Shown: in pieces, positions 9,444 to 15,784 of the stretch
Layout of the letters: every line of letters starts with the position of its first letter
Numbering within the stretch: the first letter of the stretch is position 1
From: Martelella mediterranea
GTDB lineage: Bacteria; Pseudomonadota; Alphaproteobacteria; Rhizobiales; Rhizobiaceae
Reading direction: 5' to 3'
Assembly (NCBI RefSeq): GCF_021021415.1
Contig: NZ_JAINWJ010000016.1
Span: 62,001 to 126,000 of the forward strand
DNA: 64,000 nt
Program-made: the position numbers and the translations under genes
Notes under the pieces: model-generated
Told to the model about the DNA's origin: nothing
What the model saw: only the letters and a program-made list of their open reading frames with translations
Databases searched by the model: none

Positions 9444-9584
9444 CTATTTATTGCCTTTTTTTTCGTCCTGAGACAAAACCGATGCGGCCAGCTTTTTCAC
9501 ATCAGACGATGTAGCCTTTTTGCTGCCCGACAAAATCTTGCTAGCAAGACTGGAAGTCGAGGAAGACGATTGTTTCTTCGCCAT
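9444..9584 (-). CDS. Small serine/lysine-rich hypothetical protein, 46 aa
   Basis: The product begins MAKKQSSSSTSSLASKILSG and is composed mainly of Ser, Lys and Ala with two short predicted helices. I know no function for it. Its start codon overlaps the stop of the HTH gene upstream (ATGATG with TGA embedded), and a strong AAGGAGGG lies just before, spaced best for the second ATG at 9584. Overlap and ribosome site suggest translational coupling to the HTH protein. A terminator follows directly, which supports a real two-gene transcript. Confidence 0.7.
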   Translation of the reverse strand: MAKKQSSSSTSSLASKILSGSKKATSSDVKKLAASVLSQDEKKGNK

Positions 9585-9766
9585 CATACCCTCCTTTCCG
9601 GCGCAATATCGCCGAATTTTTTACCAGTCTTGATTTCGCTAACACGCCCCGGATTGATACCGAAACGCGCGGCGATATCGTGCTGCATCATATTTTGTTT
9701 CAAGAGCCGCTTGATATCTGCAGCCATTTCCGCCGTAACACGCGGCGAGCGTCGACTAGTTGACAT
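9584..9766 (-). CDS. Small helix-turn-helix protein
   Basis: The 60-residue product contains a helix-turn-helix: MAADIKRLLKQN, then MQHDIAARFGINPGRVSEI, in which the second helix resembles a DNA-recognition helix. Small proteins of this shape are widespread in alphaproteobacterial genomes and prophages. Its job here may be regulation of the element, as no larger repressor is present. It precedes and overlaps the 46-residue gene. An AAGGAG-like site lies just upstream of its start (reverse of CTCCTT at 9772–9777). Confidence 0.75.
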   Translation of the reverse strand: MSTSRRSPRVTAEMAADIKRLLKQNMMQHDIAARFGINPGRVSEIKTGKKFGDIAPERRV

Positions 9767-10067
9767 AAATTCTCCTTTATGTCGTTCGCTTCGCCTTGTT
9801 CTAGACTCTTAGGTCATATACGTTCCCGACTGTAACGGTGGGAATCAAACCGCTAGAACATCCGCACGGCGAAGCTTGTTTTCGTGTGCGGTCACGCTTG
9901 TGCCCGGATCAATGCTGTTTTGGCGAACAGCTTGGCCGGGGTTCGCGAATCGAGAACGTTCCGCGAACACAATTATTACGGCCCAAGGGTGACCTGTGTC
10001 TAGTCTCGCGCCGGTTCTTGCTTTGATTTCGCCAGTTACCCCCAATATGCACAGCCTAATAAAAAGA
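9767..10067. other. Non-coding gap with two inverted repeats
   Basis: No convincing gene is seen in these 300 bases. There is a hairpin at 9862–9891 (CCGCAC and CGAA paired with TTCG and GTGCGG) and a spaced inverted repeat GTTCGCG/CGCGAAC at about 9943–9970. The promoter for the HTH operon should lie near 9770–9840. Confidence 0.5.
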
Positions 10068-10089
10068 CCCGCCGAGTTTCCCCGGCGGG
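10068..10089 (-). terminator. Rho-independent terminator after the 44-residue gene
   Basis: A perfect 7-bp GC stem (CCCGCCG/CGGCGGG) with an 8-base loop is followed on the minus strand by TCTTTTTATT. It lies 10 bp past the stop of the gene at 10099–10233, closing the operon that starts further right. Confidence 0.85.
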
Positions 10090-10098
10090 CCTGCTTGA

Positions 10099-10233
10099 TC
10101 AGTATTTGACCGATACCGCCTTTACGCGGACGCGGGGCCTGTCCTTTTCCGGCCTGTTCTTATTAGCCGGGCGCGGCTCAAGTTTCGCCTGAGAGCCGCT
10201 TACGAGGGCCTTCAAAGCAGGTGACAGCGCCAT
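10099..10233 (-). CDS. Small basic hypothetical protein, 44 aa
   Basis: The product MALSPALKALVSGSQAK... ends in an Arg/Lys-rich tail and has no recognised domain. Its ATG overlaps the stop of the preceding gene as TAATG, a usual sign of translational reinitiation, and a terminator follows at once. It is likely to be the last gene of the operon 11398→10099. Basic charge would fit nucleic-acid contact, but this is only inference. Confidence 0.6.
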   Translation of the reverse strand: MALSPALKALVSGSQAKLEPRPANKNRPEKDRPRVRVKAVSVKY

Positions 10234-10850
10234 TATGCGGTTTCCCGCGCCAGCTTCGAGGCGTCATAGTGACCGCTGGCAATCAGGTGAACGCTGCCAA
10301 AGTCGATTTCCTTGCGCTTGATGCCCGGCGCGGCATACTTCCAGAAGCGCGCCCGCGTCAGATTATCCATGGGGATACGGTAGCCTGTCATCGGCTTCGA
10401 GATTTCCGCCACCTTCGAAAGGTTTGCTTCGGTCGGGGCATTGCAGAAAGTGTTGATCGCCTTCCGCGTGGATTCCACGATGCCGCTTTCCTTGAAGCGA
10501 CCGACGATAAGGACTTCAATGTTATGCGAAATGCCAAGCGCCATATCGCCCTTCTCTTCGAGCAACGCCAAAGCGTCACCTTCTGAAATGCCTTCATTGA
10601 GGAGGCCGTTAAGATAGCTTGCAGCGCCGTGCTGCAGTTCGATCAAATCGGCGACGCCGTCTTCGACACTGGCAGAGACGCCTTCGGCGAGGTCCGTCTT
10701 GAGATAATCGGCGAGCGTTGAATCCGGGGCGGATTTCGTGATATCCATGTTGTGTCCTTTGACTTCATTGTTAAGGGGTGTGCCAGAAAGCGGCGCGGTG
10801 CGGTCGCCAAACTCAACCGCGCTGCTTTCATTCATTTCATGCTTCGGCAT
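10233..10850 (-). CDS. Hypothetical element protein, 205 aa
   Basis: I do not recognise this protein. It is mostly helical with a C-terminal segment (YRIPMDNLTRARFWKYAAPGIKRKEIDFGSVHLIASGHYDASKLARE) that looks ordered, and no signal peptide or membrane segment. The ATG at 10850 has AGGAG eight bases upstream. An in-frame ATG at 10748 also has AAAGGA before it, so two products are possible. It follows the gene 10862–11398 by 11 bp and overlaps the next gene by TAATG. Confidence 0.7.
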   Translation of the reverse strand: MPKHEMNESSAVEFGDRTAPLSGTPLNNEVKGHNMDITKSAPDSTLADYLKTDLAEGVSASVEDGVADLIELQHGAASYLNGLLNEGISEGDALALLEEKGDMALGISHNIEVLIVGRFKESGIVESTRKAINTFCNAPTEANLSKVAEISKPMTGYRIPMDNLTRARFWKYAAPGIKRKEIDFGSVHLIASGHYDASKLARETA

Positions 10851-10861
10851 ATTCCGTTCTC

Positions 10862-11398
10862 CTAAATGCCTTTGAGTTGATATTCCGGGAAGGCGTGGCG
10901 CGTCTGCTTTTCGAGGCGTTCCAGCATCTTCTGAAGGCGCACAATATCCTTGAGCGCTTGTTTCCGGGTTCCGGGGTCCGTCAGGTCGGACGCTTCAATC
11001 TCTTTTATTCGTTCTGTGATCTGCTCCTTTTTGTATCTGTTGATGACACTGGCGAAACAGTGAGCCGCTCCAATGAGATCGTCGACAAGACGCTCAGCGC
11101 GACCGATGGAACCCTCATATCCGAGGTATAGATTGTCGGCGGGATTATCCTGCCAACCGCGTTCAAACTCCCCGTCAATAGAATGCGGCCCGCTGTCATC
11201 TTCGAATTCCGGCCTCACTAAAGCCGAAAGGTCGAAGTGCTGAAGCCCAGCTTCCCAATCGCCGCCGTCACGCTTTTCCCCGATCCATTCAAAGAACGGC
11301 TGCTTCAGGAAGGGATAGGAGCTATCAAGCAGAAGCTTCAATTCCTGCTCTCTGCGCCGACGCATTTCCCGGCTTCTTTCCGTCGCTGTCTTAGCCAT
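10862..11398 (-). CDS. Hypothetical element protein with basic N-terminal helix, 178 aa
   Basis: The product starts MAKTATERSREMRRRREQEL, a highly basic helix common at the start of phage DNA-associated proteins. It then contains an acidic middle (EFEDDSGPHSIDGEFERG) and a C-terminal coiled-coil-like segment (KEQITERIKEIEASDL...). No known family is assigned. The ATG at 11398 has GGGAG upstream and is preferred to the longer frame reaching 11428. It is followed at 11 bp by the 205-residue gene. Confidence 0.7.
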   Translation of the reverse strand: MAKTATERSREMRRRREQELKLLLDSSYPFLKQPFFEWIGEKRDGGDWEAGLQHFDLSALVRPEFEDDSGPHSIDGEFERGWQDNPADNLYLGYEGSIGRAERLVDDLIGAAHCFASVINRYKKEQITERIKEIEASDLTDPGTRKQALKDIVRLQKMLERLEKQTRHAFPEYQLKGI

Positions 11399-11475
11399 AA
11401 TGAACTCCCGTGTCTGTTGGCGTTGCATCTAATGCCACGGCAACAATCCGCGGTCAAGAGTCCAAAAGAGAAAAA

Positions 11476-11673
11476 TCACGCGGCAAGCGAAATTCCTTCC
11501 TCGCGCACGGTGTCGGGCCAGACGTTCAGGGTCTCGCTGACAGCCTCAATAATCATGGACTGAAGGTCGTCGTGCGCGTCCGGCTCATAGTTCCGGGCGA
11601 TCTTCTTCAGCCGGTCGATGGCCTCAAAATACAGGTGGGCCGGGACATAGGTTTCGGGCTGATTGTCGAGCAT
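11476..11673 (-). CDS. Small hypothetical protein, 65 aa
   Basis: This 65-residue acidic protein (MLDNQPETYVPAHLYFEAID...) has predicted helices and no recognised domain. It stands 77 bp upstream of the gene at 10862–11398 on the same strand and has a GAGGAAAG sequence before its ATG. A palindrome lies about 41 bp further upstream and may control it. Confidence 0.6.
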   Translation of the reverse strand: MLDNQPETYVPAHLYFEAIDRLKKIARNYEPDAHDDLQSMIIEAVSETLNVWPDTVREEGISLAA

Positions 11674-11713
11674 GCTTTCCTCATTGCGTTAGTGCTTCGT
11701 GACGCACAGAGAC

Positions 11714-11732
11714 ATGAATCATTTGGATTCAT
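11714..11732. promoter_or_regulatory. Palindromic operator candidate upstream of 11673
   Basis: ATGAATC and GATTCAT form a perfect 7-bp inverted repeat around a 5-base centre in an AT-rich stretch. It lies just upstream of the first gene of the 11673→10099 operon, so it is placed as a repressor site would be. No binding protein can be assigned. Confidence 0.45.
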
Positions 11733-11839
11733 GGCGCAAGAGAAAATTTCACTAATTATCTGATTTTATTGCATAAAAATCAGTAAGCACTTACTTATCA
11801 CGTTGCGATCGATGGTAGTCCAGCACGGCGCGCGCCGCT

Positions 11840-12553
11840 CTAAAACCGCCCTAGATTTGGGTCTTCCTTCTTCCGGGCGCGCTGCTCTTTACGCTTCCGG
11901 GCCTTATCGAGCCTGATGCGTTCCTGCTCTTCCGGCGACAGGGCAAGAAAATCGGCGCGCTGGCGTGCCCTGTATGCCCGCTTTGCCTTGAGTTTGGTCT
12001 GTGCCCGCTGCTCTTCTGAAATGAAGGTCCGGCGCGTCTGGTAGTCCCGGCCTTCCGCAAGGGCCTCCTGCTGTCGCTTCGTCCGGCGATTGGCGTTGTA
12101 TAGCGCTTTACCGGAAAGGGTCTTGCGGTGTTCGTCTATCGCGTCGAATGCTTGCGCGGTGTGCCCGTGGGCCTTGTTCTTCGCGATCTCATCCGCCTGT
12201 GACTGTCGCCAAGCCTCGATAGCCGGGTTTCGCTTGGCCGGTTCGGGCGCATCTTCATTGACGAAATCGGCAAGCGCCTCATCCAAGGCTTGATTATCCG
12301 ATGCGCGCCCGGCTTCCTGTTCCGCCTCATATCGCTCCAAATCGGCAAGCTGGTCGTCGGTCAGAACTTCAGCCGCAACTTCGGGCGGGGTCTTGGCAGT
12401 GACCGTATAGGCCGCGCGCGCCGCTTCGTCGATGACCGCAAGCACGTCGTCAATTCTGGCGTCCATGCCTGAACCATTTCCTAAAGAAACATCCTCATTT
12501 CCTTGACTTTTAGTCATTTTATTCGTATCGTCATCTTCGTTCAAGAAGAGCAT
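11840..12553 (-). CDS. Hypothetical charged protein with basic C-terminus, 237 aa
   Basis: This protein is not recognised. The N-terminal half is acidic, and the C-terminal 80 residues are rich in Arg, Lys and Gln (RTKRQQEALAEGRDYQ, then RAYRARQRADFL and RKRKEQRARKKED), suggesting a helical nucleic-acid-binding tail. The open frame reaches back to a GTG at 12589, but the ATG at 12553 is preferred because GAGG lies eight bases upstream and the GTG falls inside a stem-loop. It follows the RHH gene. Confidence 0.65.
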   Translation of the reverse strand: MLFLNEDDDTNKMTKSQGNEDVSLGNGSGMDARIDDVLAVIDEAARAAYTVTAKTPPEVAAEVLTDDQLADLERYEAEQEAGRASDNQALDEALADFVNEDAPEPAKRNPAIEAWRQSQADEIAKNKAHGHTAQAFDAIDEHRKTLSGKALYNANRRTKRQQEALAEGRDYQTRRTFISEEQRAQTKLKAKRAYRARQRADFLALSPEEQERIRLDKARKRKEQRARKKEDPNLGRF

Positions 12554-12570
12554 ACTTTGAACCTCGTCTA

Positions 12571-12597
12571 GGCCCCGGTGGTTGCTCACCGGGGCTT
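12571..12597 (+). terminator. GC-rich hairpin with T-run on the plus strand
   Basis: CCCCGGTG and CACCGGGG form an 8-bp stem that is followed on the plus strand by TTTTCTT. On the minus strand, the direction of the flanking genes, there is no T-run. It lies between the RHH gene and the 237-residue gene, so on the minus strand it would be a leader or inter-gene hairpin. No plus-strand gene ending here is seen. Confidence 0.45.
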
Positions 12598-12600
12598 TTC

Positions 12601-13026
12601 TTATGCTACGGCCTGTTCGATCTGGTCGGCGATATCGAGCGCCAAATCACCGGACAGGCTGATACCTTCCCCGGGATCGGGCACGAAGAGCTTGAAGCCC
12701 CTACCGCGTGGTTCAATCGAGTAGCCGCAAGTCGGCCCTACTATCTTTCGTCCAAGTGCCACGCTGTCGCGAATTGCTTCGACAAGGTTCACCGCGCTCT
12801 TGACGCTCATCACCTTCACCGGGCCGTCATCAAGCTGAACGGATACACCCGCATCCGTGCGCTTGATGACGATGCCGGGAATGTTTGCCGGGATCGTGCC
12901 TTCAGCGATTTCCTTACGGATCATATGACCGATGGCGTCAGAGACAGAGGTGTTGCGGGCCGCCGCTATGGCCTTCAACTGGTCAATGCGGCGCGGCGAG
13001 ACGTGAATGGTGTCGGTGGATTTCAT
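12601..13026 (-). CDS. Ribbon-helix-helix (CopG-like) DNA-binding protein
   Basis: Residues 4–42 (TDTIHVSPRRIDQLKAIAAA, followed by TSVSDAIGHMIRKEIAE) match a ribbon-helix-helix fold: a short beta strand, a helix, a turn and a second helix. The remaining 100 residues are an unrecognised alpha/beta domain that could bind a ligand or mediate oligomers. The ATG at 13026, with AGGA upstream, is chosen over the longer frame to 13086 because the fold starts there. Repeated TGTCGCG motifs 90–230 bp upstream would suit autoregulation. The protein is a candidate regulator of the element. Confidence 0.7.
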   Translation of the reverse strand: MKSTDTIHVSPRRIDQLKAIAAARNTSVSDAIGHMIRKEIAEGTIPANIPGIVIKRTDAGVSVQLDDGPVKVMSVKSAVNLVEAIRDSVALGRKIVGPTCGYSIEPRGRGFKLFVPDPGEGISLSGDLALDIADQIEQAVA

Positions 13027-13115
13027 GGGTGGTCCTGCGGTTCCAGTTAATACGATACCATTAACATTCTCCGGAATATAAGTCAATTCTTACGTTTATT
13101 GAGTCGGTGATTTCG

Positions 13116-13257
13116 GAAAAGTGTCGCGGGATACTTATGGCAAAATATATGCTAACCGCACATGTCGCGACCGCTTATTGCACGTATATACATATACACT
13201 CTAAATCAAATACAGATAATGGTAGGGATTTGCCTTAAGTATTCCGCGACACTTTTC
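13116..13257. repeat. 22-bp inverted repeat with 98-bp spacer, upstream of the RHH gene
   Basis: The arm at 13116–13137 and the arm at 13236–13257 are reverse complements with one mismatch in 22. The core TGTCGCG also occurs a third time inside the spacer at about 13164. The spacer is AT-rich and includes ATATACATATACAC. The arrangement looks like a set of operator or iteron sites placed before the RHH gene. Confidence 0.7.
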
Positions 13258-13320
13258 ATCAATCACGATGACACTCGGGCCTGCGGCCCTCCCTGCGCGG
13301 CCTTCGGCCTTGCCCGGTCG

Positions 13321-13530
13321 CTAGCGCGCCCGAACCATGAGCTGAACTTTTGGACCGAGGAAGGTCTCTGTCTCCGGCAAGCGAAGAAACGTGCCGGTTC
13401 CCTGAAACAATCCTCCGGTAGCGGAAGCGTCCCGTATCGTGACATAGAGGCTGTCCCGGCTCCGGTCGCTTCGCGCCCTACGCGGGACGTATCTAGGGCC
13501 GTATCGGGATCGTTCCGGCTTTCCGGCCAT
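13321..13530 (-). CDS. Possible small PilZ-like protein, 69 aa
   Basis: This frame has the strand of all neighbouring element genes. It encodes a basic N-terminus with an RRARSDR motif, then VTIRDASATGGLFQG and a final VQLMV strand. RxxxR followed by D-x-S-x-x-G is the cyclic-di-GMP-binding pattern of PilZ domains, here in a very short form. The ribosome site is weak (GTGAG seven bases upstream). It fills part of an otherwise empty 600-bp stretch downstream of the tape measure gene. The call rests on motif reading only and could be chance. Confidence 0.4.
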   Translation of the reverse strand: MAGKPERSRYGPRYVPRRARSDRSRDSLYVTIRDASATGGLFQGTGTFLRLPETETFLGPKVQLMVRAR

Positions 13531-13626
13531 ACAGACTCACACGCGGGCGTTCAGGGGTGCGGATAGGCAACCCACACCCGAAAACCCTAGAAACGCGTCA
13601 GTGAGTCCCTGTGAGTCAAACAGGGC

Positions 13627-15648
13627 CTATCTGGTCCGGCTATTGAGGTAGTTTCCGGGCCGTGACTGCTTTCGAAGCTCTGAAGCGACAAGCCCGCGAA
13701 CATTCGTCTCCATCTGTCGGGCCATCTGTGCGGCAAGGTCGCGGTTCTGTTCCGGCGTCCCTGCCGAACCTTCGACCGTGATCGGCGCGTTAATCGTGAT
13801 GGACTGTGCCGGGGTCTCGTTCTGGTTCGCGGCCATGCGGGCGCTAGGGGGTCGTGGCAGGCTTGACGCCGACACAAAGCCGCCCGACGCGTAGCCGCGC
13901 AAGGCATTGGACTGCATCGCTTCGAGATTGCGGACGCCAAGACGGCGCGTGGCCTCTTTGGTCATGACGAATTCGCCACGATGGACGATCCCGGCGGGTT
14001 CCAGCTTTCCCCCGTCGCCGGTATAGCCGCCCTTGTCGTAAAGGCCGGTCATCGCGCCTGCTGCGGCGGTTGCATTCGCAATGCCCAACTGCCGGGAACC
14101 GCCGAGGAAGCCCAAGAGCCCGCCGCCTGAAGTCCCGCCGAACAACCCGGCAAGCGGTCCCTTCCCTAGCAAAGCCGCCTGTGCGGTCGCCTGTATCAGG
14201 CTGTTAATCAGGCTATCGAGCGCCGCATTCCCGGTATTGATCGCCGGGACAAGCGCCATGAATCCGTCATAGGCGGTGTCTCTGAAGAATGCGGCTTGCT
14301 CTGCCGCCCGTGCCTGGGCTTCCTCTTCGGTGTGAATGGCGCTGGTCAGCTGCGCAATCTGGTCGCGTTCCCGTGCGGTCGCGGTCTCGCCTGCCCGCCG
14401 TAGGTTATGCACGATCCGCTTTTGCTCTTCGGTCATGCCGAGGGCGTCGTATTCGTCCTTCAGCGCCTGAATGAGCCGTTCAACGCCTTCGCGCTCGCGA
14501 TCGATCGAAGACGAACGCCGACTGCCCCCGCCGCCGCCAGAACCGCCGTCTCCGTTCGTAACAACTTCGAACGACTCCAAATAGGTTGTGTCTGAATCGT
14601 CGTCTTTGGGCTTTAGGCGGTCGTTCAGTATCCGCGTGATTTCCTCATCCTGCTTGTTCTTCTCGTTCAGCTGGCGATTGAGGTTGTTCAGGGTGCGACG
14701 GCGCTGCTGGTCCGTCATTCTCGGATTGTTTTTCGTCTCAAGAATCTGATCTTCAAGAGAGCTCCGCTCGTGGGCAAGTTCCGCCTGCTTGAATTCAAGG
14801 CTTGCGTTGCTGCGGTTCTCGAATTCGCGGAAGGCGTTGATAAACAAGACAAGCGCGTTCGCCGCTTCGACAATCGCCTTTTTCAACGTGGTGCCGACGG
14901 TCGTGGCAACAGTTTGAAACTGTTCATCGAGGTCTTCAGCCTTCCGGATGAGGTCTTCGTCCATGACCACGCCAAGGTCATTCGCGGCCTGAATGGTGTC
15001 GCGAATGCCCTGTTCCCCCTGCCCGATCAGCCGGACAAACTGCTCGCCGCCCGTGCCGCCGAAAATCTCATCGGCGATACGAATCTGCGCCGCCTTATCC
15101 AACTGCTGAAGCCTGCCGATGATCTCGGCAAACAGCGCGGAAGGGTTCTTCAGCTTGATCGCCAGCGTGTCGGCGTCATATCCCAACCGTTTGAAGGCTT
15201 CGGCTGCCGATCCGCTCTTGCCCTTGGAGGTGATAAATTCATCCGCGCGAAGGTTCATTTCCTTCAGGCCGTCCGTCAGGGCGTCAACGCCGATACGGTT
15301 CTGCTCCGCGACATATTTAAGCTCTTGGAAGTCCTTGACCTTCATCGCTGCGGTTTCGGCCTGATCGCCAACTTCGGCAACGCTGCGGGCGTAGCCCGCA
15401 AACGTCCGGGTAATCTGCGCAACGCCCCCGACAGTGAGCGCGCCGATAAGCCCGCCCTTCAGCATAGCGCCGACATTGGAAAGCGCACCGCTCATGGCCT
15501 TATCGATCCGGCTGGCAGACGTTTCTGCCTCTTTGCGCATGGCGCGGAAGTTCTTCGAGGTGGCGCGCTTCGTCCGTTCAAGATCCCGCTCGTATTTGGT
15601 CATGCGGGCTTCGAAGGTGACAAGCAGGCGCTTTTCGTCTGGCGTCAT
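13627..15648 (-). CDS. Phage tail tape measure protein
   Basis: The 673-residue product sets tail length and is ejected with the DNA in siphophages. It has an N-terminal coiled-coil region (residues 1–60), hydrophobic segments (LKGGLIGALTVGGVAQI near 65; PLAGLFGGTSGGGLLGFLGG near 515), a Gly/Ser linker near residue 375, and the typical C-terminal block PAGIVHRGEFVMTKEATRRL at about 551–570. By the common rule of about 0.15 nm per residue it would measure roughly 100 nm of tail. Its ATG overlaps the stop of the 41-residue mini-gene (TAATG). No distal tail gene follows it, which is abnormal. Confidence 0.88.
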   Translation of the reverse strand: MTPDEKRLLVTFEARMTKYERDLERTKRATSKNFRAMRKEAETSASRIDKAMSGALSNVGAMLKGGLIGALTVGGVAQITRTFAGYARSVAEVGDQAETAAMKVKDFQELKYVAEQNRIGVDALTDGLKEMNLRADEFITSKGKSGSAAEAFKRLGYDADTLAIKLKNPSALFAEIIGRLQQLDKAAQIRIADEIFGGTGGEQFVRLIGQGEQGIRDTIQAANDLGVVMDEDLIRKAEDLDEQFQTVATTVGTTLKKAIVEAANALVLFINAFREFENRSNASLEFKQAELAHERSSLEDQILETKNNPRMTDQQRRRTLNNLNRQLNEKNKQDEEITRILNDRLKPKDDDSDTTYLESFEVVTNGDGGSGGGGGSRRSSSIDREREGVERLIQALKDEYDALGMTEEQKRIVHNLRRAGETATARERDQIAQLTSAIHTEEEAQARAAEQAAFFRDTAYDGFMALVPAINTGNAALDSLINSLIQATAQAALLGKGPLAGLFGGTSGGGLLGFLGGSRQLGIANATAAAGAMTGLYDKGGYTGDGGKLEPAGIVHRGEFVMTKEATRRLGVRNLEAMQSNALRGYASGGFVSASSLPRPPSARMAANQNETPAQSITINAPITVEGSAGTPEQNRDLAAQMARQMETNVRGLVASELRKQSRPGNYLNSRTR

Positions 15649-15773
15649 TAGCTGTTCCCCTTCCCCGTCGCATCAGCCATGGCTTGAAGCCCACGGCGCG
15701 CTTTTTCGCCGATGACAAATTCGCCACGGTGAATAACGCCTGCGAGGTCCTGTTTCTTTTCGTTCTGCTTCAT
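15648..15773 (-). CDS. 41-residue stand-alone tape-measure C-terminal motif protein
   Basis: The product consists of a charged leader MKQNEKKQDL, the segment AGVIHRGEFVIGEKARRGLQ and a short tail. The centre copies the conserved C-terminal motif of the adjacent tape measure protein (AGIVHRGEFVMTKEATRRLG). It starts 11 bp after the terL stop with AAGGA eight bases before its ATG, and its stop overlaps the tape measure start as TAATG. This tight fit makes a real gene likely. Possible roles are a decoy or partner in tape measure maturation, or a relic of an older tape measure end; neither is shown by the sequence. Confidence 0.72.
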   Translation of the reverse strand: MKQNEKKQDLAGVIHRGEFVIGEKARRGLQAMADATGKGNS

Positions 15774-15784
15774 TGGTCTTTTCC

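Noticed and set aside
9838-10045. Small frames on both strands at 9.84–10.05 kb
   Set aside because: Neither has a ribosome site or sensible composition, and they overlap inverted repeats; left as non-coding.
13116-13257. Reading the 22-bp inverted repeat as insertion-sequence ends
   Set aside because: Only 98 bp lies between the arms, with no transposase and no target duplication; an operator or iteron reading fits better.
13162-13566. 134-residue plus-strand frame in the gap after the tape measure gene
   Set aside because: It runs through the inverted repeat and GC-rich hairpins, lacks a ribosome site and lies against the direction of all element genes.
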